DNA of 64,000 nucleotides from Halorubrum halophilum (GTDB taxonomy: Archaea > Halobacteriota > Halobacteria > Halobacteriales > Haloferacaceae). The notes under the pieces are model-generated. The model made no database searches. It saw only the letters and a program-made list of their open reading frames with translations, and had not been told where the DNA came from. The position numbers and the translations under genes were made by a program. The stretch spans positions 62,001 through 126,000 of the forward strand of contig NZ_BBJP01000023.1 of NCBI RefSeq assembly GCF_000739595.1. Direction: 5' to 3'. Positions 33,473 through 41,598 of this stretch are shown here, one piece after another. Every line of letters begins with the position of its first letter. The first letter of the stretch is position 1.

Positions 33473-34363
33473 ATGTCAACGGAACGCGCGAACGCGACGG
33501 AGACGGACGAACCGGGCGGAACGAACGAAGCGATCGGGGCTGGCGGCGCGGACGACGGGGGAGACGCGAGCGACCTCGACGGCGAGGACCTCGTGCTGGG
33601 GTATCCGAACGCCCCGGAGCCCGTCATCGACGGCGAGTCGCTCGCGGCCGAGCCCGGCGCGGTCACTGCCCTCGTCGGCCCGAACGGCTCGGGGAAGAGC
33701 ACCCTGCTGAAGGGGTTGGCGAACCAGATCTCGCCGGACGGCGGCTCCGTGCTGGTCGACGGCCAGGACGTCCACTCGATGGACACGAAGGCGCTCGCGC
33801 GGAAGCTCGGGCTGCTCTCGCAGGAGAGCACGTCGCCGAGCAGCATCTCCGTCGACGAGCTGGTGTACCACGGTCGGTATCCACACCGCGGGTTCTTCGA
33901 GCAGACCACTGAGGAGGACGCCCGCGCCGTTGAGCAAGCGATCGAGCTGGCCGGCTGCGGCCACCTGCGCGACCGCGAGGTCGGGAGCCTCAGCGGCGGG
34001 CAGAAGCAGCTGGCGTGGATCGCGATGGTGCTCGCGCAGGACACGGACGTGCTCCTGCTGGACGAGCCGACGACGTTCCTCGATCTCCACCACCAGATGG
34101 AAGTGATGGAGATCATCGAGACGCTACGCGACGAGAGCGACGTGACCGTCGTCGTCGTGCTCCACGATATCGAGCAGGCCGCCCGGCTCGCCGACCGGAT
34201 GGTCGCGCTCAAGGACGGCGAGATCCGAGCGTGCGGGGCGCCCGAAGCGATCGTCACCGAGGAGCTGCTCGCGGACGTGTTCCGGATCGACGCCGAGGTC
34301 GTCGACACCGAGCGCGGGCCGCAGGTGACCCCGATCCGCGCGCGACACGAAGACACAGAGTAG
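33473..34363 (+). CDS. Siderophore ABC transporter ATPase
   Basis: This 296-residue protein has a 40-residue acidic N-terminal extension, then Walker A GPNGSGKSTLLKGL, signature LSGGQKQLAWIAMVL, Walker B DVLLLDEPTTFLD and H-loop VVLHDIEQA. The order and FepC/FhuC-like Q-loop (LLSQESTSPSSISV) fit iron-siderophore importers. It starts at the permease stop and closes the first operon. Confidence 0.93.
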   Translation: MSTERANATETDEPGGTNEAIGAGGADDGGDASDLDGEDLVLGYPNAPEPVIDGESLAAEPGAVTALVGPNGSGKSTLLKGLANQISPDGGSVLVDGQDVHSMDTKALARKLGLLSQESTSPSSISVDELVYHGRYPHRGFFEQTTEEDARAVEQAIELAGCGHLRDREVGSLSGGQKQLAWIAMVLAQDTDVLLLDEPTTFLDLHHQMEVMEIIETLRDESDVTVVVVLHDIEQAARLADRMVALKDGEIRACGAPEAIVTEELLADVFRIDAEVVDTERGPQVTPIRARHEDTE

Positions 34364-34446
34364 CCCGACACGCGGCCTGCGCGTCGAGGGCTCGGAGATC
34401 ACCGCCGCTGACCGTGCTCCGGCTAGTAGACGATCTGTGTGGAACA

Positions 34447-34464
34447 TTTTAGGCATGCCTAAAA
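34447..34464. promoter_or_regulatory. Iron box, distal copy, siderophore operon 2
   Basis: TTTTAGGCATGCCTAAAA is a perfect 18-bp palindrome upstream of the TATA-like ACTATATT (34473-34480). Centre-to-centre distance to the next box is 36 bp. Confidence 0.85.
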
Positions 34465-34482
34465 ACCGGAACGACTATATTG

Positions 34483-34500
34483 TTTTAGGCTAGCCTAAAA
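34483..34500. promoter_or_regulatory. Iron box, proximal copy, siderophore operon 2
   Basis: TTTTAGGCTAGCCTAAAA is a perfect 18-bp palindrome between the TATA box and the ATG at 34503, only two bases from the start codon. Confidence 0.87.
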
Positions 34501-34502
34501 AT

Positions 34503-35735
34503 ATGCGTGGAGATGACGCGACACGCGGCGACCCGACCCGCAGAGCCTTCGCAAAGTACGGCGGCGCCGTCGCCCTCGGCGGTCTCCTCGCCGGCTGCAC
34601 CGAGGGAAGCGCCGACGGTAACAGCGGTGACGGTACCGAGATCGGTGAGAGCGGCAACGACACGGACACCGCCTCGACGACCTCAACTGAACCGGACACC
34701 GAGGGCGAAGAGTCGGGCGGGGTCTCGTACACCGCCGCCATGGAGCCGGTTGGCGAGGTGACTTTCGAAGCGGTCCCGGAGCGGTGGGTCGCGTACGACG
34801 GCGGCTTCGCGGACATGGCCGTCGCACTGGGGAGAGGCGACGGGCTGGCCGGCGTCGGCAACGCCGACCGGTACTACACGTACGTCTACGACGAGCTCCC
34901 CGGAGTCGACGTCGATCGGAGCCCGATCGAGGCGCACCCGCAGGTCAGGACGAAAGAGGAGTTCTACGAGCTCGACGCCGACATCCACCTGTACGACCCC
35001 CAGATGCTCGTCAACTGGTTCGACTGGGGGGAAGACGATGTCGCGGAGATCCGCGACAACGTCGCCCCGTTCTTCGGAAATCTGATCTTCCGGCGATCCG
35101 ACGGCTGGCACGACTACCGGTACTACACGCTGTACGAGGCGTTCGAGCGGGTGGCGACGGCGTTCGACGAGCGCGAGCGCTACGAGGCGTTCGCCGAGTT
35201 CCACGAGTCGTTCATCGCGGACGCACAAGCGCGTCTTCCGCCGACAGACGACCGACCGAGCGTGTTCCTGACGTTCGAGGGAACCGACGAGCCCGAGACC
35301 TTCTCGCCGTACCGACTGGTCGACAAGGGGACGAGCAAGAAGCAGTGGCTCGATCTGGGCGTGACCGACGCGCTCGCGGGAACGGACGTCGAAAACCTCA
35401 GCACCACTAACCGCGGCGAACTCGACTACGAGAACCTGCTTGAACTGGACCCGGACGTGATTCTCGTCCGCGGACACGAGCGCAAATCGCCGACGGAGTT
35501 CCGTGACACCGTCCTCGCGTACATGGAGGATCACCCCGTCGGGAGCGAACTCACGGCGGTCCAGAACGGCCGCGTGTACCGCGGTGGCTACCTCAATCAG
35601 GGGCCGATTCACAACCTGTTCTTGACCGAACGAGCCGCGAAGCAGCTCTACCCGGAAGAGTTCGGTCCTGTCACCGGCGACGCGGAGCTGTTTGACCGCC
35701 AGCGCGTTGCGGACATCATCAACGGAGCGTTCTGA
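34503..35735 (+). CDS. Siderophore-binding Tat lipoprotein (paralogue 2)
   Basis: The 410-residue protein has twin Arg in DPTRRAFAKYGG and the lipobox LLAGC near residue 35. The acidic linker is rich in Thr/Ser/Glu. The binding domain shares EPVGEVTFEAVPERWVAYDG and NLLELDPDVILVRGHER with the first paralogue and ends LFDRQRVADIINGAF. It has its own doubled iron box but no adjacent permease gene, so it probably uses the permease at 32300. The next paralogue starts two bases after its stop. Confidence 0.84.
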   Translation: MRGDDATRGDPTRRAFAKYGGAVALGGLLAGCTEGSADGNSGDGTEIGESGNDTDTASTTSTEPDTEGEESGGVSYTAAMEPVGEVTFEAVPERWVAYDGGFADMAVALGRGDGLAGVGNADRYYTYVYDELPGVDVDRSPIEAHPQVRTKEEFYELDADIHLYDPQMLVNWFDWGEDDVAEIRDNVAPFFGNLIFRRSDGWHDYRYYTLYEAFERVATAFDERERYEAFAEFHESFIADAQARLPPTDDRPSVFLTFEGTDEPETFSPYRLVDKGTSKKQWLDLGVTDALAGTDVENLSTTNRGELDYENLLELDPDVILVRGHERKSPTEFRDTVLAYMEDHPVGSELTAVQNGRVYRGGYLNQGPIHNLFLTERAAKQLYPEEFGPVTGDAELFDRQRVADIINGAF

Positions 35736-35737
35736 CG

Positions 35738-37015
35738 ATGGATTCAAACGAGACAACCGATACTACCGGGACGATCGAACGCGAGACGCCGACGCGGAGG
35801 GAGACGATCACGTACGGCGGCGCCGTCGCCCTCGGCGGCCTCCTCGCCGGTTGCATCGGCGGCGGCGACGGCGACGAGGGCGATTCGTCCGCCGACGGCG
35901 CGACCGAGAACGGCTCGACCGACGACAGCTCGACCGACGACGACTCGGAGGAGTCACAGACCGAGGACGACGCCGAGGAGAGCTACACGGCGTCGATCTC
36001 GCCGACGGGAGCGGTCACCTTCGAGTCGCCGCCGGAGACGGTGTTCACGCGGCTCACCCACCACGCGGACATGGCGTTCGCGCTCGGTCGGGGAGACGAT
36101 GTCACCGCGCTGCATGCGCCCGACTACTACGACGGGCTCTGGAACCAGTACGTCGAGCGCCTGCCGGGCGTCTCGCTCGACTGGTCCGGACTCTACTCCT
36201 CGTGGGAGCCGGACAAGGAGAAGCTGTACGACCTCGACAGCGACATTCACCTCGCGGACCCCGCGTGGGTGACGCAACTGGAGGGGTGGGGGCGCGAGGA
36301 TATCGACGAGATCGCCGAGAACGTCTCGCCGTGGTTCGGCAACTCCCTCAGCGACCGCCACCAGGAGCCGACACCCGAGTGGGCCGACGGCTACGAGTAC
36401 TACGGGCTCTGGGAGCAGTTCGAGATCGTCGCCCGGGCGTTCGACGAGAACGAGCGCTACGAGGCGCTCGCGGAGGTCCGCGAGGGCCTCCTGTCGACGA
36501 TCGACGAGCGGCTCCCGCCGGAGGAGGAGCGTCCGACCGCGGTCATGATCGCCGCCGCCGACATCGAACAGATCTACGCGTACACCCTGAGCAACCCCGG
36601 CTTCCTCACGTCGCACACGCGCCCGCTCGGGCCGCGCGACGCGTTCGAGGGGAGCGTCGAGTCCGGGACCGTCGTCGACTTCGAGACGATCCTCGAGGCG
36701 GACCCCGACGTCATCCTCTACCTCGGCGGCATGGAGCCGGGAACGGACATGGCCGGGCGCCGGACCGCCTTCGAGGAGGACCCCGTCGGCTCGGAGGTCA
36801 CGGCGGTTCGGAACGACCGCATCCACCCGCAGGGCGCCCGGTATCAGGGACCGATCCTGAATCTCTTCCAGATCGAGATGACGGCGAAACAGCTCTACCC
36901 CGACGAGTTCGGCGCGTGGCCGCGGTACGAGTCGGGACCGTACCCGGAGATTCCCGAGGGCGAACGGCTGTTCGACCGCCAGCGCGTCGCGGACGCCATC
37001 AACGGGGACCTGTAG
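35738..37015 (+). CDS. Siderophore-binding Tat lipoprotein (paralogue 3)
   Basis: The 425-residue product has the Tat motif PTRRETITYGG, lipobox LLAGC and a long Asp/Ser/Glu linker of about 50 residues. The binding domain runs from TASISPTGAVTFESPPETVF to the end LFDRQRVADAINGDL, which matches paralogue 2. It is co-transcribed from the iron boxes at 34447-34500. The divergence of the three binding domains suggests different ferric ligands. Confidence 0.84.
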   Translation: MDSNETTDTTGTIERETPTRRETITYGGAVALGGLLAGCIGGGDGDEGDSSADGATENGSTDDSSTDDDSEESQTEDDAEESYTASISPTGAVTFESPPETVFTRLTHHADMAFALGRGDDVTALHAPDYYDGLWNQYVERLPGVSLDWSGLYSSWEPDKEKLYDLDSDIHLADPAWVTQLEGWGREDIDEIAENVSPWFGNSLSDRHQEPTPEWADGYEYYGLWEQFEIVARAFDENERYEALAEVREGLLSTIDERLPPEEERPTAVMIAAADIEQIYAYTLSNPGFLTSHTRPLGPRDAFEGSVESGTVVDFETILEADPDVILYLGGMEPGTDMAGRRTAFEEDPVGSEVTAVRNDRIHPQGARYQGPILNLFQIEMTAKQLYPDEFGAWPRYESGPYPEIPEGERLFDRQRVADAINGDL

Positions 37016-37192
37016 ATGCGCGCCCGCGAGTGGGCGGTCGCGGCCGCCTTCGGCGACCCGACGGAGTACGACGTGCCGGCCCTCCCGACGTGGCGGGTCG
37101 AGCGCGGCGCCGACGGCCACCTCGCGTTCGCGGCGGCCGATCGCGACGAGCCGTTCATCGCGGCGGAGCGACCGGTTCGGGTGCGGCGATGA
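37016..37192 (+). CDS. Small protein in the siderophore operon, unknown function
   Basis: The 58-residue product (MRAREWAVAAAFGDPTEYDV...) starts at the base after the paralogue 3 stop and overlaps the next small ORF as ATGA. The end, FIAAERPVRVRR, has the look of small conserved haloarchaeal proteins. Tight coupling on both sides is the main evidence. No domain is recognised. Confidence 0.55.
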   Translation: MRAREWAVAAAFGDPTEYDVPALPTWRVERGADGHLAFAAADRDEPFIAAERPVRVRR

Positions 37193-37341
37193 GCGCCGGG
37201 CGCCCCCGCCCCGACGAGGCCGCGGATCCGGCCGGAGCCGACCCGGCTCGGGACCGAAGCGACTACGACGGCTCGCGCGCGCCGACGGGTATGGCGAACG
37301 GAAACGACGACTCGCGACTCGAACGGAGGATCGACCGATGA
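37189..37341 (+). CDS. Possible 50-residue coupled ORF
   Basis: An ATG overlapping the previous stop begins a hydrophilic 50-residue frame (MSAGRPRPDEAADPAGADPA...) that ends in ATGA with the flavoprotein start at 37338. The composition is low-complexity Ala/Asp/Arg. It may be a translated linker ORF, or noise bridging two real genes. Confidence 0.35.
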   Translation: MSAGRPRPDEAADPAGADPARDRSDYDGSRAPTGMANGNDDSRLERRIDR

Positions 37342-38186
37342 GCGGTGACGAGACGCCCGGGGACGACGAGGCCGACTCGCGCCGCTCCCGCGACGTGGTC
37401 GTCGTCGGCGGGGGCGTCGCGGGCCTCTCGGCGGCCGTGTTCACGGCCCGGCAGGGGCTCGACACGCTCGTGATTGATGACGGCGGGTCGCTCCTCCGAC
37501 GGAACGCGCACTTGGAGAACTTCCCCGGGTTCCCGCTCGGCGTGGACGCCCGGCGCCTGCTCGACCTCCTCGCAGAGCAGGCCGCGACCGCGGGTGCCGA
37601 CCGGCTCGACGGCCGGGCGACGCGCGTCGCGGCGGTCGATGAGGGCGAGGGCGCTCAGGCCGGGGGCGACGAAGCGCGCGACGACGCCCGATTCGTCGTC
37701 GAGGTCGACGCAGACGACCGCAACGACCGCAACGACCCCGGCGACCTCGGTGACCCGATCCGGACCCGGTACGTCGTCGCGGCGACGAAAAACGAGGTGG
37801 GCTACCTCGACGGCGTCGAGGGAGTCGGGATCCTCGACCGCGGGAAGTCGTACGTCGACACCGACGAGCGCGGGCGGACCGGCGTCGACGGGTTGTACGC
37901 GGCCGGGCGGCTCGCGGAGAAGCCGCACCAAGCGGCGGTGTGCGCGGGTCACGGCGCGGAGGTCGGCGTGACGCTCTTGGAGGAGGACGACCGCGGGTTT
38001 TACCACGACTGGGTCGCGCCCGACGGGTACTTCACCGACCGGGGTCGGCAGGTGCCGCCGGGCTGCGAAGAGATCGACGACGACGAGCGACGCGAGCGCG
38101 AGGAGGCATCGCGCGAGGCGATCCGGGAGCGGTTCGCGGCGCTGCACCCGGACCCGCAGGAGACGCATCCGAGCTTGGAGGAGTGA
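37338..38186 (+). CDS. FAD/NAD(P)-dependent oxidoreductase (paralogue 2)
   Basis: This 282-residue flavoprotein is a paralogue of the product at 31302: VVVGGGVAGLSAAVFTARQG for FAD, RRNAHLENFPGFPLGVDARRL against RCAHLGNYLGFPAGIDVETF, and GVDGLYAAGRLAEKPHQAAV near the C-terminus. It also lacks the thioredoxin reductase Cys pair. A short Asp/Asn repeat (DDRNDRNDPGDL) interrupts the middle. It probably serves the ferric ligands of binding proteins 2 and 3. Confidence 0.75.
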   Translation: MSGDETPGDDEADSRRSRDVVVVGGGVAGLSAAVFTARQGLDTLVIDDGGSLLRRNAHLENFPGFPLGVDARRLLDLLAEQAATAGADRLDGRATRVAAVDEGEGAQAGGDEARDDARFVVEVDADDRNDRNDPGDLGDPIRTRYVVAATKNEVGYLDGVEGVGILDRGKSYVDTDERGRTGVDGLYAAGRLAEKPHQAAVCAGHGAEVGVTLLEEDDRGFYHDWVAPDGYFTDRGRQVPPGCEEIDDDERREREEASREAIRERFAALHPDPQETHPSLEE

Positions 38187-38209
38187 GCCGCACGCGGAGG
38201 TGACATCAC

Positions 38210-39220
38210 GTGATCGGAACGACGCTACTCGAGATCAGCGACCACATCGAATCGCTCGCGAGCGACACGGGCGAGTACTCACTCGTCTGCGCGCGGTACG
38301 GCGACCGACCGGTCCCGGCGGCCGGGCTCCGGTTCGAGAGCCGCGCCGTCGCGCGTGCCGCGGCGCGCGCCACCGAGCAGTACCGCGACGCGCTCCGCCG
38401 GTACGACCCGCGGCTGCCGTACTACGACGTGATCGTTCGACAGGAGTTCTTGGACGACCATTCGGCGACCGAACCCGAGGCTGACGCCGGAGATCGGGAC
38501 AAAGCACACGACGTGCGGCGGTTCTCGGCCGCGGAGGCGACCGATTGGACCCTTTCCGACCCGGCCGTAGCGGCAGTGGAGGAAGCCGGCGGTCGGGACG
38601 GCCGAGACGGGTCGGAAGCCCCGAGCGACGGGGACGACGACCGCGGGCGCGATCGCGTCGAGTTCTGCCACGAGGCGGCGGCCGCGGTGTTCGAGGCGTT
38701 GTCCGCGGGCGGTCACGACGACGCCGAGTCGGCGGTGATGGACGCCTACTTCGACCTCGCAGAGCGCGTGGGCGATCCGGATGACCTCTGTCTGTGCCTC
38801 CTCGAAGCGATGGCCGAGGCCCTCCATCGGCGGCTCACACCGGACGAACAGGCCTCGGTGCTCTCGGCCGCGGCGGCGGGGGTTTCGCCCGTTTCACCGG
38901 ATACGCCTGTCCCTACGGACGACCCCGTTTCAGGCGCGTTCGACCGCCTCGCCGGGGCCGGCGTCGTCGACGGGTACTCCTGCGATCCCGACTCGGCGGC
39001 CGGGAGCGCGACCGTTCTGGTGTCAGAGTACGCGCTCACGGCTCGCGACGGTCGGTTCCCGACGCTGCCGCTGGTCCTCGAACTGTACCGCCGGACGGAA
39101 CCCGGCCGCCGCCACGAGGCGGTCCGGATCGACTCCGTCGACGAGGGGTGGCGGGTCAGCCTCTCCACCGGCTCCAGCGACGGGCCGGTCGGACTCGCCA
39201 GCGCGGCGATCCGGTCGTAA
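38210..39220 (+). CDS. Conserved haloarchaeal protein of the iron operon, unknown function
   Basis: A GTG at 38210 after GGAGGTGA gives a 336-residue soluble protein (MIGTTLLEISDHIESLASDT). The N-terminal 90 residues are a compact domain. A linker rich in Asp/Gly/Arg (about 105-150) is followed by an alpha-helical region and an RWWL-type C-terminal beta segment. I recognise it only as a type often near siderophore genes in haloarchaea. It closes the rightward run that begins at 34503. Confidence 0.7.
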   Translation: MIGTTLLEISDHIESLASDTGEYSLVCARYGDRPVPAAGLRFESRAVARAAARATEQYRDALRRYDPRLPYYDVIVRQEFLDDHSATEPEADAGDRDKAHDVRRFSAAEATDWTLSDPAVAAVEEAGGRDGRDGSEAPSDGDDDRGRDRVEFCHEAAAAVFEALSAGGHDDAESAVMDAYFDLAERVGDPDDLCLCLLEAMAEALHRRLTPDEQASVLSAAAAGVSPVSPDTPVPTDDPVSGAFDRLAGAGVVDGYSCDPDSAAGSATVLVSEYALTARDGRFPTLPLVLELYRRTEPGRRHEAVRIDSVDEGWRVSLSTGSSDGPVGLASAAIRS

Positions 39221-39248
39221 CTGGCAGTGGGATCGCCCCGTGCCGGCG

Positions 39249-41495
39249 CTACCGGAGGACTACGACGCTTTCGACCGCAACTCTCTCATCGACGGATCTC
39301 CCGGCCTCGCCCGCGAACAGGTCTGTCTCGAACTCCGGCGGAACCGTCACGATTGCCGGTGTGTCGGCGAAGTTAACGACGACGAGGAGTGGATCGGCCA
39401 CCGCTCCATCGCCCTCCGAACCGTCAGTCGCGGGCGTCCGCTCGTACGCCGTCACGCGCTCGGGGTCGCCGTCGACGACCGACACGTCGGCGGCGCGGCC
39501 CGCGAAGTCGACGGCGCCGTCCCGGAGGAGCGGTTCGCGCTTCCGGAGCGCGGCGAGGTCGCGGTGGAAGTCGGTGAGGGCGTTGTCGCCGTCGTGCCAG
39601 CGTATCGGTCCGCGATACGTCTCGTTGCCGCGCTCCTGTCCGGCGTAGATCATCGGCGCGCCGGGAAGGGTGAAGACGGTCGCGGCGGCCGCCTGCAGCG
39701 CCTCTCGGCCGTACTCCGCGAGGTAGCGCTCCTCGTCGTGGTTCTCGACGTAGCGCATCTGGCGGCTCGGGTCGTCGAACCCGAGCCACTCGGCGCGGGC
39801 GAACGCGTCCGCGATCGCGTCCGCGGGCGCATCGCCCGCCCCGATCTTCCGGAGGGCGCGGTACAGCGAAGTGTCGTAGTGGACGTCGAACTCCCCCTCG
39901 CCGTAGAAGGGGTCGTGCGGGAGCGTCTCGTCGAGGAGGAGGAAATCGTCGGGCACGCGGTCGGCGACCTCCTTCCAGAAGCCGTGCGGGACGCCCCACG
40001 CCACGTCGGCGCGGAAGCCGTCGACGACCGCGCTCCACTCGTCGACCACGTCTAGCAGCCACGCGCGCACCGCCGGGCTGTCGAAGTTGAGGTTCGGGAT
40101 CCGCCGCCAGTTGAAGTAGTACTCCGGCATGTCACCGTCGGCGAGCTCCGCCCAGTCCGTGTCGGTCACGTCGAAGGCGCCGTCGGTCCGGCGGTAGTGG
40201 TCGGCGTACTCGTCGACCCCTGCGGCGTGCATCTGGAAGGCGGGGTGATCGCGGGAGGTGTGGTTGATCACCAGATCGAAGATCACCCGGATCCCCGCCT
40301 CGTGGCAGGCCGCGACCAAGGATTCGAACGCCTCGCGCGAGCCGAGGTCGGCGGCGGTGTCGTGGTAGTCGGTGACGTGGTAGCCGTGGTCCGTCGGCGA
40401 CGCGAGCACGGGCGTGAGCCAGAGCGCGTCGACGCCGAGACTCTCGACGTAAGGGACCCGGCGCTCGATCTCGCGGAACGTCGTCGGGAGCGTGTCCCCC
40501 GCGAACGACCGGACGAAGACCTCGTAGATCGCCGGCGAGTCGGCCCACTCGGGGGGCGCGTGGGGGTCAGCGATCGTCACTGATCCCCTCTCGTCCGACC
40601 CTGCGGTCCCGCTCCCGTCTCGCTCGATCCGCACCGTCTCAGCCGCGCCGTACCGGTCCGCGTGCGGGACGGCGTGGATCCGAACCCCGTCCGAGAGGTC
40701 GGCGGGAAGCTCCGAGACCGGGACCGAGAGTGTGTCGCCCGCCGCCAGCGACTCGATCCGCGCGACCGTCTCGGGGGACGCGTCGCGGTCGTCGACCAGG
40801 AAGTCGACGGTGACGGGCGACTCGCCGCCGTTCCGCCCGGTATCACCGCTGTCGTCGAGGTCGGGCGGCGCCGCGGCGTCGGCGGTGATTCGGACGGACG
40901 GGTCGTCGGCGTCGCCGCTCCCGTCACCCTCTCTCGCCTCCCCCTCGACCACCGCCGCCGACATCGAGACGCGCGGTCGACCCGGGCCCGAAACGGTCAC
41001 CTCGTCGCGGTGCCCGTTTCCCGGGTCGTCGTTGGCGACGAAGCTGAACCCGTGGCGGCCGGGCGGGACGCGGACCTCACAGACCCAGTCGCCGCCGTCG
41101 CGCTCGGGGCGGTCGCGGGCGAGCAGGCGGTCGTTGTGGGGCCACATCAGCGAGACGCGGTCCACGTCGCCGTCGTCGACCGGGAGGTCCGCGGCGGGGA
41201 CGCGGAGTTCCACCGACCGCCGCTCGTCGGGGTAGGCGCGCACGCGCTGGCGGTGCGTCCCGTCCGGGGCGTCGAGCGTTAGGACGTAGGTACCGGGGGC
41301 GTCGGGACGGAGGTGAACGACCGGCGCGTCCGGGCGACTCGTCTGGCCGGAATCGAGCGTTTCTCCCTCCCCACCGCTCTCGGCCGGCGCGTCGCGGAGC
41401 GTCCACTCGTAGGTGCCGTCGGGGTCGGGACTCCGCGGAGCCAGCTCGACGGATTCGCCGACGCTCGTCGCGCGCGGCGGCCCGGGTTCGTGCAT
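39249..41495 (-). CDS. GH13 alpha-amylase-family glycosidase with N-terminal carbohydrate-binding-like modules
   Basis: From the ATG at 41495 (MHEPGPPRATSVGESVELAP) the protein has 748 residues; an ATG at 41546 would add 17. Residues about 1-300 form beta-sandwich modules, including a PPGRHGFSFVANDD segment like the E-set domain. From about 325 the GH13 barrel shows DALWLTPVLASPTDHGYHVTDY, VIFDLVINHTS, nucleophile in DGFRADVAWGVP, acid/base Glu in LLLDETLPHD and YVENHDEERY. No signal peptide is seen, so it is probably cytoplasmic, acting on alpha-glucans or maltodextrins. It is divergent from the glucoamylase gene. Confidence 0.88.
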   Translation of the reverse strand: MHEPGPPRATSVGESVELAPRSPDPDGTYEWTLRDAPAESGGEGETLDSGQTSRPDAPVVHLRPDAPGTYVLTLDAPDGTHRQRVRAYPDERRSVELRVPAADLPVDDGDVDRVSLMWPHNDRLLARDRPERDGGDWVCEVRVPPGRHGFSFVANDDPGNGHRDEVTVSGPGRPRVSMSAAVVEGEAREGDGSGDADDPSVRITADAAAPPDLDDSGDTGRNGGESPVTVDFLVDDRDASPETVARIESLAAGDTLSVPVSELPADLSDGVRIHAVPHADRYGAAETVRIERDGSGTAGSDERGSVTIADPHAPPEWADSPAIYEVFVRSFAGDTLPTTFREIERRVPYVESLGVDALWLTPVLASPTDHGYHVTDYHDTAADLGSREAFESLVAACHEAGIRVIFDLVINHTSRDHPAFQMHAAGVDEYADHYRRTDGAFDVTDTDWAELADGDMPEYYFNWRRIPNLNFDSPAVRAWLLDVVDEWSAVVDGFRADVAWGVPHGFWKEVADRVPDDFLLLDETLPHDPFYGEGEFDVHYDTSLYRALRKIGAGDAPADAIADAFARAEWLGFDDPSRQMRYVENHDEERYLAEYGREALQAAAATVFTLPGAPMIYAGQERGNETYRGPIRWHDGDNALTDFHRDLAALRKREPLLRDGAVDFAGRAADVSVVDGDPERVTAYERTPATDGSEGDGAVADPLLVVVNFADTPAIVTVPPEFETDLFAGEAGRSVDERVAVESVVVLR

Positions 41496-41598
41496 ACGGG
41501 GTCCCGATTGCGCCCCGGCTTGAGCGTTTCCGTTCTCCGAACGCATGAACAACTCTTACACTCAAACTTCATACGCGGAGGGGTCGTTCACCCGCGTA

